In this document: piece after piece, positions 44,647-54,810 of the stretch
Layout: every line of letters begins with the position of its first letter
Position numbering within the stretch: the first letter of the stretch is position 1
NCBI GenBank assembly: GCA_034509735.1
Contig: JACGWO010000006.1
Coordinates: 5,471,001 to 5,535,000, forward strand
Length of the DNA stretch: 64,000 bases
Origin: Sesamum alatum
Lineage: Eukaryota; Streptophyta; Magnoliopsida; Lamiales; Pedaliaceae
Direction of reading: 5' to 3'
Notes under the pieces: generated by a model
Seen by the model: the letters and a program-made list of their open reading frames with translations, nothing else
Databases searched by the model: none
Told to the model about the DNA's origin: nothing
Position numbers and translations under genes: made by a program

Positions 44647-47568
44647 ATGGCTAGCGGAGGCAACATTGCGTGCAAGCGGAAGACTGGGAATAAGGTCCGA
44701 TCAGATGAGTCAGATGAAGATTATATGGTGAGTGAAGATGAGTTTGATGAGTTAGAGGACGAATCCTGTTCTTCTCTTGCTGATGATGAAACAGAAGAGA
44801 GTTTAGGAGAACTCGAGGAGGAGGAAGAAGAAGAGGAAGAGATGGAAGAGCGGGTGAAAAGCAAGATTAAAAAGGTTGGCATACGTAGAGGGCGAAATGG
44901 TTTTCAAGGGAGGAAGAATAATGGGGTTGTCAAACCAAGAAAGAAAAAGGCAGATTATGGTGAAGAAGGAGAGGATTATTCCAAAGATGATTTTGCTGGC
45001 ACTAAGCGAAAGAAGAAGAGTAAGCTAGCCCGTAGCAAGAAGGAAGATGATGATATCGGGGTTTTGAATAGACAAGAAGAGGATGATTTTGGTGATAAAA
45101 AACCAAGAAAGAGAACTCATGTATCAACTAACAATAAATACGTGGGTGGTTGTAATCCAGGGCCAAGAAAGAAAGCTAAAGTTTCGTATCGAGAAGAAAA
45201 GAAAGATAATGATTACGATGATTCTGATTCTGATGATGATGATGAGGAATTTACACCAGATGAATTTGATGGTGTAGAAGATGACGAAGAGTTACCTGTC
45301 ATGAAGAAGAGGAATGTCGGCCGGTTGAGGGTGCAAGGAACACAGATTGCCAATGGAAAAAAGAGGAAGAGGAATGTTGAGGCTTTGAAGAGGACCAACA
45401 GAAAGAAACCAAAAAAGGAACAAGTTTCGAGGATACCAAACAGGTATCTTGGTAAGGAGCTCAGAGATGAGAACCGTGTCGTATCAACAAAGAAAAAAGT
45501 GGCTGGAAAGGGTAGGGGAAGGAGGAAATCAACTGTGAATTCTGATTCAAATTTCATGAGTTCAGGATCATCTGATTATGAGTACACCATATCTGAAGAA
45601 GAAAGAGAACAGGTTAGAGAAGCTAGTGACTTTTGTGGAAGGTTAGCAACTAGTATACGGAGTTCAAGTTCTTTAAAGTTGATTGAAGAGGAAGACACAG
45701 TGCCTTCACAAAGAAAATGCCAAGGAAGAAAGGGCAAGGAGAAAACGGTGGATGTGAAGATTGAGGTAGGAAAGCAGGTTTGTGGTATCTGTCTATCTGA
45801 AGAGGGGAAGAGAACAGTCAGGGGCATATTAAATTGTTGCAGTCATTACTTTTGTTTTGCTTGCATCATGGAGTGGTCGAAGGTGGAATCTCGTTGCCCT
45901 CTGTGCAAGCAAAGGTTTGCAACCATCACCAGGACTTCAAGAGCGGATGGTGGACATGATTCAAGGCATGCAGTTATTCCAGTTCCTGAGCGTGATCAGG
46001 TATTGGGACAAAACCTTCATTCTGAAGCGAGAAGAAACTGTCATTTTGTAGTCGTGTTTTCAAAGTTTACTTCTTCCCATAAGTAATACTGTTTTTTACA
46101 GGTTTATCAGCCATCTGAGGAAGAGCTGAGGGGCTTTCTTGATCCGTACGAGAATGTTCTTTGTACTGAATGTCATGAAGGCAGGGATGATGAACTTATG
46201 CTTCTCTGTGATCTCTGTGATTCACCTGCACACACTTATTGTGTCGGTCTGGGATGTGAAGTACCAGAAGGGAATTGGTACTGTGATAGCTGTAGGCCAA
46301 CCGTACTTGCATCCTCTATTCCCGATCATGGAGCAAATAGCAATCTGTCCATTGGTTCATCGCCTATTGGCGCTGTTCGGGAAACTTTTGATCTCAATGA
46401 GTTGTATGTACCTGAAACTCCATTGAATCAAGCAACTGGCCACTCTCCATCTCCTAGAAGTTCTATTGGTGATGTTCAAGCTACTTCTCCTGCTTCTGGG
46501 TCAGGGGCATTTACTCTATTTGCAAGAAGAAGAATACAGCGGCAGATTCATCAGCTTCTTAATAACAGGACTAGACAATTAGACAGGAGTAACAGTATGG
46601 CCCCGGTTTCAGGGATTAGTCTTTTTGGCGCTCAAATTTGGCGTGATGGGTTAGTAGCACCTCATCATGCTGTTCCTGTATGGGCGGCGCCAGAAAATAT
46701 TTGTCACCAGGGAAGATTAGCAGACTATACTGCACCTTCTTTGTACGGTAGGGAAGCTCTTTCTCAAGGATTAACCGGTTTGAGGGGGCAAATATTTCAC
46801 CATCAAGCATCTACATCCACTGATCGCTCTTGTGGTGAATTATCACATATCGGATTTTCTGGGACCAATTCAAGGATTGGTCAGGGTTTGACTCAGCATC
46901 AACTCCGTCCTTGCAATAGTATGTCAAACACCGGGATGGATGCTAGCAGATCACTGTATCCATTTAGGGAGGAGAAGCTCTCTTCTCTGGAAAAGGAACA
47001 AGTGCAATCCATTGTTAGGAGTCATTTAAAAAGCCTCTCTCGAAATTCAGACTTAGGTATGTCAAGTTAACTTTTTTACAACATCTGCTGCATGTGCAAG
47101 TTAATCCCTCACTAAGTTCACGTAATATCTCTACGTACTTTTGTTTTTTGTCGAACACGAAGAATTTTTTTGGGTCTGATGAAGGGGTTGTACCGATGTT
47201 TCCATCACTTCTGGTCGCATGCATCTAGCTATTTCGTTGCTACTCAAATGATTTTCCTATAAGAATTCCGGTTTTAATACACTCGTGGACTTGGAATTGC
47301 CAACCATGTTTGTGCAGGCTATGTCACCTTCAAGCACATTGCAAGGACCTCTACGCATACAATTTTAGCTGCATTTGGACTTGAGCACCGGTGGAACGAA
47401 GTACACCCAGTACGAACACGACCCTTAATCTGCTACCATTTTGACAGATCATCCAGTCGGCAGATGCATCCAATTGCAGGTCAATGCTCATCTTGTTTCG
47501 ACTGGTTCGTCAGGAACGTTGTGATGGAAATAATGTCCACCCGGGTTCCCCTCTTGTCCTCAGAATAG
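44647..47568 (+). CDS. PHD and RING finger nuclear protein
   Basis: Three coding exons 44647-45999, 46102-47056 and 47318-47568, in phase, 852 residues. The start codon follows directly on an acceptor (GCAACGGCAG), which suggests a leader intron from about 43800 (GTACCG donor). The first 370 residues are highly charged: a poly-Glu block (residues 57-72), many Lys/Arg clusters of nuclear-localisation type and Asp/Glu tracts. A C3HC4 RING (from CGICLSEE at residue 379 to CPLCKQRF) suggests E3 ubiquitin ligase activity. A C4HC3 PHD finger (from CTECHEGRDDELMLLCDLC at residue 472 to GNWYCDSCRP) suggests binding of histone H3 tails. The tail has a Ser-rich stretch, then SSLEKEQVQSIVRSHLKSLS, and the last exon reads GYVTFKHIARTSTHTILAAF, NEVHPVRTRPLICYH and FVRNVVMEIM, conserved-looking but without a domain I can name. 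Zinc ligands of both fingers are complete. Confidence 0.93.
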
Positions 47569-48111
47569 GCTCTCTTTGCAACGAGCGACAGTGGAACTTC
47601 AATCACTCCGACTTCTTTTGTTAGGGTAGGAGTTTCTTGTTTCTTTTCAGTAGAGAAGTAGACCAAAAGAAGTAGCTCTCAGCTGGTTACTTCCATTGGT
47701 GATAGATGTTACAGGTTCATGTCCACACCTTTTCATGTTATTTGAGTTGGGCATTTTGTCGAACATCTCCTCGACATTTCCTCTTATGTTTAAAGGATTA
47801 TGTTGAGACACAAAAAAGAAGAAAGAAGAAGTCTTAAGTTAAAATCAGCATCAATTTATCAATTGTGTTCTATGGGAAAAATCAAGAAACTAAACATTGA
47901 CAATTTTGAATATTGTCCATCTTTTCTGATTGTCTGGCACAAAATAATTGATTAGTATTTTGGATTTACGGATTTGAAGATCAAGAATCTTTAAATTTTT
48001 CATAACAAATTCTCTGATTTGTTTGTATAATTTCATATCAGAAAGAATTTCATTTGATAAAAATATTGTTGGATTTTAAATTCTTTTGATACGAAGTCAT
48101 TTGAAATCCTC
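47569..48111. other. 3' UTR of PHD-RING gene and spacer
   Basis: Moderate composition to about 47800 suits a 3' UTR; beyond it AT-rich spacer without features. Confidence 0.4.
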
Positions 48112-48909
48112 TTCATAATTGGGGCTTATTTATTTATTTAATATTAAGTAAAAAAAAAAAAATAATAATAAATATAATATAATATATATAACATCAATGG
48201 TAAAAGTCGAACTCATGGAGTTTGACTTTACCGAATTTTTTATTTTTTTTTATAAAATTTAAAGTCGAACTCTCGGAGTTCGACTTTCGCTTTTTATTTT
48301 TTTTAATTTTCTTATTATTATTATTATTATTAAGTCTACTGTATATTTAAATAAATGTAAAAGAAATAATTACATCCAAAAAATTATATTTAAATTAAAA
48401 TATATTGGAGCAGATATAGTTGGTCCATCCACAGTGCATACACCTCTAAATGTATATGAAGATAGCTACTTGCCTCAACCGCCCCAACAAAGTGATTGGT
48501 TTGATTCAGCTCCATACACGACAAGCCAACAACCTTATTATGGACAGGTTGATCTTGACATTGGCCTTAGCACGAGTCAAACATATGCACCAGAATATAA
48601 CATCTCACCAATTCCATTTTCAGCATTTGGTGCATATCGTGATTATGGAGAGTCTAGTTCTGGAATATCATAAGTCGGTTGCATATGAATGCAGATAATG
48701 ATGATAATGTTGAAGATGAACCAATACAAAATATGGGTGAAGAAATACGAAGACCTCGGTGCCAACGGCACCGACGTACTTGTGGGACGGGCGGTCATTT
48801 TTAAGAATTATAATTATTATAATTAGTTTTTAAAAATTTTATATTTTAATTTAAATATAATTTTTGGATGTAATTATCTTTTTTACATTTATTTAAATAT
48901 ACAACAAAC

Positions 48910-48966
<57 letters not shown>

Positions 48967-49158
48967 TTAAAAAAAAAAAAAAGAAAAGTGGAAGTCGAAC
49001 TCTCGGAGTTCGACTTTAAATTTTATAAAGAAAAAAAAAATTCGGTAAAATCGAACTCCATGAGTTCGACTTTTACCACTTATATTACATATATTATATT
49101 ATATTTATTTTTGTTATTTTTTTCTTAATATTAAATAAATAAATATGCCTTCATAACT
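48112..49158. mobile_element. Mutator-like element with about 300-bp TIRs and captured coding tail
   Basis: Element 48121-49149 (1029 bp) is flanked by 9-bp copies TTCATAATT / TTCATAACT (one mismatch). Inverted arms extend from the ends to about 48420 and 48830. Each arm holds two palindromic blocks: GTCGAACTCTCGGAGTTCGAC, split as two 9-base halves around TCG, and a second one of the form GTCGAACTCATGGAGTT. The right arm has an expanded TAA microsatellite (48919-48963), the left a shorter TTA one. Between the arms lies a coding remnant (separate entry). TIR length and target duplication indicate a Mutator-like element. Confidence 0.88.
48421..48804 (+). pseudogene. C-terminal tail of a MAIN-like/plant-mobile-domain-type protein
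   Basis: Open frame with PLNVYEDSYLPQPPQQSDWF, DLDIGLSTSQTYAPEYN, then after a one-base shift near 48670 NADNDDNVEDEPIQNMGEEI and the end RRTCGTGGHF with stop at 48802. A CGTGGH-type ending after Arg-rich residues is what I recall for transposon-borne MAIN-like (plant mobile domain) proteins; this is recognition of a motif, not a search. The mobile domain itself is missing. The piece lies exactly between the two inverted arms. Confidence 0.5.
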
Positions 49159-49799
49159 GTCGAATGCAACCTAATAGAAGATCCAGTTTTCATAAGCCCA
49201 TCGATTTTACAAGGTTCTTCATAAATCGTAGATTTCTCAAAAAAGAGAACAAGAAAAGCCCCACAAAAACGTAATACTAATAATGCTCATCAAATATTTT
49301 CTTATCGTTTAATTATTGGGTAAATTACAAAGGACTCACTAAAAGTTAGACATAATTACAAATACTCTATCGTGGTTAAAAAATTATACTACATTTGATG
49401 TTAACGACCGTTTAACAACTAGTTTAATCCGTTAGTCTCTGTTAAGTTTTCATAATAATGCTTATCAATTTCTTTCTTATTGTTCAATCATTTTATAGTG
49501 AGTAATAAGTGATTGTTCAATCATCAAAACTTGTTAATGTATACATTTGTGTGACAATCAAAATATGATAGAAGATCTGTACCTATTTTTACACCAAACG
49601 GATCATTTCCAAGCAAAAATTGGATTTTACAAAAGCTATTTTATTTTTTTTTTCCCTTTTTAATTCTAGTTGGTTGCTCAATTCTTTGTCAAAATAAAAG
49701 TAGGTCTCATTTTGTTCTTGTACTTCTTTGATTTCTTGGTTCTTAAAGGCGTTGAGTTTACATCAAGTACAAGTAGTTATTATTTTGTGGAAAATACTA
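49159..49799. other. Spacer with an unpaired MITE arm
   Basis: At 49318-49470 a MITE-style left arm begins GGGTAAATTACAAAGGACTC and continues with AATTACAAATACTC; no right partner was found. The rest has no feature. Confidence 0.45.
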
Positions 49800-50324
49800 T
49801 TACTAACAAGGGTAAATTACAATTAGCTTGCCTGATATTTGGCATAATTACAAATACTCCCTTATTGTTTGAGAAATTACAAATACCTCCCGAGGTTTGT
49901 AACCGTCTAACAAATAACCCATTTCAATCCATTTTTATGAGTAAATTGATCAAAATGTCCTTATGTACTGAATTATTTTTTATTTAATTCTTAAATTTTT
50001 TGGATTATAATGCATAGGGAGAGGTTTCTTAAGTTTTCTACACGGTAAAATTGCACTTTTGGTCACACAGAATATACCCTGTTGCACTTTTGCTCTCATT
50101 GTTTACGGGGTCAACACTTTTGGTCCCACAGGAACCAAAAGTGTTGCACTTTTGGTCCCATCGCCTAACGACCGTAAAAATAGACGGAAACCAGGCGAGT
50201 GAGAACACTCGCCCCGTTAATTGACGGAAGTGGTTTTCAAAACCACTCACATGTCTCTCACGTGGATCAAGTCAACAATTAGTCAAAAACACAAAAAAAT
50301 TCTGAAAAAAACCCTAAGTGTCTG

Positions 50325-50328
<4 letters not shown>

Positions 50329-50373
<45 letters not shown>
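50329..50373 (+). repeat. CT microsatellite
   Basis: Uninterrupted CT dinucleotides for about 45 bp in the leader of the Mutator-like element; on the coding strand CT runs of this kind often lie in plant leaders. Confidence 0.95.
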
Positions 50374-50376
<3 letters not shown>

Positions 50377-50854
50377 CTTTCTCCCCCAATTTCTGAAAAA
50401 AAACCCTAGTGTCTTCTCTCCAAAATCACTCCCAAAATCTCCCAAATCTCCAAAACTAATCGGTTAAAAGTGAAGTGCTCGGTTGCTGAAGACGCTGAAG
50501 GTGCTCGTGGCCATAGCTTTGAGGAGTAGAAGGTTAAATCACCTCCCACCTAAATACGGTAAGTTCCTTTTTCCTTTTATGTTCTTGGATTTTGTCCATT
50601 TATTTTCTGTTTTTTTGTTAGAATAATACATGTTTGTTGTGCTCTGTTTCTATGATGTTTGTGCCCTGTGAAGCACTTTATTATTCTGCTTACATGTTGT
50701 TGTGGTTACATGTTTCTTGTGCTCTGTGAAGCACTATATTTTACTATAAATGTATGTTGTTGTTTTTATATGTTTGTGCTCTGTGAAGCACTTTATTATT
50801 CTGTTTTTTTATATGTTTGTCCTCTGTGATGTGTTTGTATATTTTTAGGTTCTG

Positions 50855-53053
50855 ATGGTTGGCTATTTTTTATTGTTTTTTTGTTGGTTTGTTGCAGCTT
50901 TTAATGAACCATATGTAACTTTACAAATACATAATGGGGGGGAATTAGTACACAGTCCAACTCCTGAGTATGTGGGAGGGTTAGTACGTGTCTTTGATTA
51001 CGTGGATGCAAATGAGCTAACAATCTCAATATTAAACAATTTGTGTGAGGCAATAGGATACTTGGGTGACAAAAAGTACTACAGAATTGATAGAACTTGT
51101 AATAAGTTCATACAAATCATGTATCAAACAGACATTTTGCAACTTTGTGGTACCTACCAAATCAATAGGGAAATTGTATTGTACTTAGATGCAATACAAG
51201 ACACCCAAGAATCTGAACCCCCTGCTGAAAATGAATTTCAAAAGGAAATATTTGATGCTAATGATTGGGAGACAATATATAAAATAATGGATAGTGTGGT
51301 AGAAGAAATGAAAGCTAATGAGGGTGCTGAGGGTGATGCAGTTAGGGGTGGGGAAGGTGATACAGTTAGGGGTGGGGAGGGTGAAGGGGGTGAGGCAATG
51401 AGGGGTGGGGAGGGTGAAATGGCAGATGCAGTGAGGTGTGGGGAGGGTAACAAGGAGAATGAGGTGATTGAGGATGACGGGTGTAGTGATAGTACAGAAT
51501 TTGATGATAATGATATTGATTTAGAAAATGATGTTGAGGGTGAAAAACTTGTTGATGATGATGCTGAAAATAGAAGGAAAGGTGGTCAGGGCTGTCTCAT
51601 CTGATTCTGAATCTGTATCAGATGAGGATATGGTAGAAAGTGGGGATGAAAATGAAGAGGGTGATGGAAAAAACGTGTTTAATGCATTTGAAAAATATGA
51701 TCCCACTTTTGAAATTGGAATGATTTTCAGTTCAAAATCTGATTTTAAAGATGCTGTGTATGGACATGCTGTTAAGACAAGAAGAAGCCTAAAAAAAAAA
51801 AAAATGATAATAGGAGGATATATGCAAGATGTGATGGGGAAGGGTGTGAGTGGAAGATAAACGTTTTGAAAGTGATAGGTGAAACCACCTTCCAAATAAG
51901 GGAGTATAATCCTGTACATACATGTACAAGAACTTTCAATGTGAAAAATCAGTCCAAAAATAAGGCAGATACTTGACAAGAACATGGACAAAGCAGCTGA
52001 CTGCATTCCCTTAAAATTAGATCAATATAACTATGAAATATCTTGTTATGATGGGGCTAGGTATGTGGTTAATTTGCAGAAAGACACATGTAGTTGCAGG
52101 AAACGGGACTTGACTGGCATTCCATGCAGTCATGCTATTAGTGAAATATGCAGTCAAGTCCTTGATCCAGAGGATTTTGTAAATCCATGCTACAGTGTGC
52201 AAACTTTTAAAAGGGTTTACCAGCCTGCAATTATGCCTGTAAATGGCCCTAAGTTGTGGGCTCAGACAGGGCATATTTCTCCACTTCCACCCAATTTTGG
52301 GAGAAAAGCAGGTAGACCATCAAGAGCTAGGAGAATGGAGCCAGATGAAGTACCAAACAAGCAGAGGAGAAGCAGTAGAAGGGAACAGAAAAAACCAACC
52401 AAGCTCAAGAAGCAGTCTTACATAGTGAAGTGCCATTACTGTGGAGGCACTGGCCACAACCAAAAAGGTTGTGACAAGAAGAAGAATGATGGAGGACAAC
52501 AACAGCCCCAGTCAAAGCTGACTGTAAGTATCTAGGCATTCTAATGTCATGTTGTACTCCAAATTCAATGTTATGTTCTTCTAATTTATATATCTTCTTT
52601 TTTCAGGCAAGGAAAAGGACCATTTCAACTTCTATGTTGCAAAGTCAGGAGTTCATATCTGTAAGTATCCTTCCCTTTACCTGATTCATTTATCAAATGG
52701 TTAAAACTGATTGAGATTATTTGACATTGCAGGTTGGAAGTCAGCCCCCTACACAAGGAATGCAAAGTCAGGATATTAATCTTATGGAACAACAGGTAAT
52801 TTTTTTAGTTTAAAATGTTGGATTTTTTAGTTGTTAATGTTAATGTTGGATTTAAACAGGATGTTTTCTTTGTGTGCATGAATCTCAACCCCTTAGACAC
52901 ATTTTCTCACAATGTTCGAACGTCAATGAAGCTTGGGGAAGTGAGAGTCAAGTGCCTTTTTCGACAAAAGGAGAAAAAAGGTTTGTCGCCATGTCAAACC
53001 TTTTGGCTGCATTACATGCCTCAAAGAAGAAGAAGACGAAACCGAACACTTAA
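50855..53053 (+). pseudogene. MuDR-type transposase without catalytic core
   Basis: N-terminus: a PB1-like plant transposase domain (NEPYVTLQIHNGGELVHS, YVGGLVRVFDYVDANELTI, KKYYRIDRTCNKFIQIM). Then a Glu/Gly-rich tract with about four VRGGEGE-like repeats (51340-51450), an Asp-rich stretch, and after a frame change near 51575 the MuDR DNA-binding start (FEIGMIFSSKSDFKDAV, then after a second shift in the A-run at 51790, RRIYARCDGEGCEWKINV, CTRTFNVKN). Here the DDE catalytic region should follow but is missing; at about 51975-51985 the sequence jumps to KADCIPLKLDQYNYEI-like sequence and the SWIM zinc finger CSCRKRDLTGIPCSHAI (52087-52130), then a zinc knuckle CHYCGGTGHNQKGC (52431-52472). 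Three possible GT-AG introns follow (donor GTAAGTATCT at 52527, and near 52662 and 52795). The likely last frame reads GSESQVPFSTKGEKRF to a stop at 53051. It cannot be an active transposase. Confidence 0.85.
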
Positions 53054-53808
53054 ACTGTAATCAGTTTTTTGTTAACTTTTTTGGGATGTAATTTTTTGGC
53101 AATTGCAAACTTTGGCAATTCTTTTGTGAAGTGTAATTATATGTGCATAGTTGGCAAGGGGAAACATGACTCAATATGTATATTGCAAACAATTATGTTG
53201 GTCCTTTTCCCATTCAATGCAATCAGTTCATTTTTTGCTTTCAATTTTGCAATGTTTTTATCTTATTTTTTTTTTATAGTTATTCTAATTTTGCAATCCA
53301 TAATGTATCATTTCATTTGGAATAATATCAGTATAAAATTAAGGATTATAATGAATCAAATTTACATAATTTTAGCTAAATTTAGTTATTAAAATACATT
53401 TTATATAGTGAGAATCTTCAAATTTGGGTCAAAATTTAAAAAAATACCACCTTTATGAATTTTAGTGGTTTTAAACCATATAAAACCACCTTTGACTTTC
53501 AAAGGTGGTTTTCCATCCATAAGTTAACACCATTAACGGCGATGGGACCAAAAGTGCAACAGGGTATATCTTGTGGGACCAAAAGTGCAATTTTTCCTTT
53601 TTACACATATGAGGAATAATGTAATTTGCCTCGGCTGATATTTCTACAATTTTAATAAAAAATTTAAGGGCAAAATAGTCAATTTCAAGCATTTGGTTAA
53701 AAATTATAAAACCTCAAGGGGGTATTTATAATTTTTCAAACAACGAGAGAATATTTGTAATTATGCCAAACCTCAAGGGAGGTGGATGTAATTTATCCTT
53801 ACTAACAA

Positions 53809-54810
53809 TGTTTTTGTTACACTACTACAATTTGGGGTTTACAAATGGCACATTCTTGAATAAATCCAAGTGTAACTTATAAAATTTAGGGACAATTACA
53901 GTTAAGCTCTCTAATTTATGGTCTATTTATATAAATTATCCTTATTTTTTCGCATAACAAAAAAACAGTCCCTAACAACTAAAAGTAGAAGTACTTTGTA
54001 TAATAATATTGACATATCTAAAAGGTGTATATCTAATTTTTTAAAAATAGAAATGATTTATGTAAACAATGTGACGCTTTGGCAAAATATGTAAAAGGTA
54101 AGAGTAATAATATCGTTGTACTTTTAACGAAAAAAAGGAGGAAACTAGATGTAATTAATCATGTTTCTTAAATGTTTCAATCATATAACATCTCCAAATC
54201 TGTTGTCCCCAATTATGCACTACTGAGTAAAGATTCAAATCATTAGTGAACTATTTAAATTCAAATACGATAATATCATAAAACGAAATATTAAAACCAT
54301 CCAATATGATCTAACAGTTTGCAAGTCACTCGAACACCATAACATAAACCAATATACATATATTCATGCAAAGCTACCGTCACCCTTTAACCTGACATCA
54401 AACACATAGCGCGTACAACGCACCATGCTGTATCCCCCCGGTCCCTTCACAGGCATGAATTCACACGATGCACCTCAACGGAAGGTGCAGCGCAAAGAGA
54501 GAAAGACGCGACGACCACTGAACCCAGCGTTTATGTATTTACGCACAGACTTATCAGTAAACATTCGTTCATGAGATGATGGAATTTTGTTTTATCATTT
54601 CTTTTGTCGAAGCATGGATCAAAATCCAAGAGAGATGCATCATTATGCTTCAACCTACCATAATTCTACACATAACATAAATTACATTTTATTACTACAC
54701 CATTTTTCACTCTCGGTGATAATCGGGCATAGACGCTTGGATGAGCCTCGATGTTGCGGTTTTTGCCAACTCCCAATAATCCTTTTATAGCAGCATGACC
54801 GGGCTGTATA
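53809..54810. other. Spacer downstream of the Di19-type gene
   Basis: At about 53889-54160 wording of a degenerate MITE (ACAATTACAGTTAAGC on the left, AACTAGATGTAATTAATC on the right). From about 54650 the DNA becomes the 3' UTR of the minus-strand Di19-type gene. No other gene. Confidence 0.4.

Larger units (their letters stand above)
50035..53606 (+). mobile_element. Internally deleted Mutator-like transposon
   Basis: Element 50044-53597 (3554 bp), flanked by 9-bp copies TTTCTACAC / TTTTTACAC (one mismatch). TIRs begin GGTAAAATTGCACTTTTGG and, inverted, GGAAAAATTGCACTTTTGG and share TATACCCTGTTGCACTTTTG; the left one has an additional partial repeat of the TTTTGGTCCCA word. It carries a 42-45 bp CT microsatellite (50329-50373) upstream of the coding part and a transposase gene lacking its catalytic centre (separate entry). 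Confidence 0.9.
49800..53808. mobile_element. MITE hosting a nested Mutator-like element
   Basis: Outer element 49810-53798. Ends GGGTAAATTACAATTAGC and, inverted, GGATAAATTACATCCACC, then on both sides TTTGGCATAATTACAAATA and GAAATTACAAATACC-like words. Exact 10-bp flanks TTACTAACAA (49800-49809; 53799-53808). Without the 3.55-kb insertion and its duplication it would be about 420 bp. The same left arm starts at 63924. Confidence 0.88.

Noticed and set aside
45213..45557. Minus-strand open frame of Phe/Leu/Ser
   Set aside because: Antisense of the Lys/Asp/Glu-rich part of the PHD-RING gene; composition explains it.
48434..48698. Intact independent gene between inverted arms
   Set aside because: Begins and ends within the mobile element, has a frameshift and lacks any complete domain.
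51238..51453. Minus-strand open frame rich in Ser/Pro
   Set aside because: Antisense shadow of the VRGGEGE repeats in the transposase remnant.
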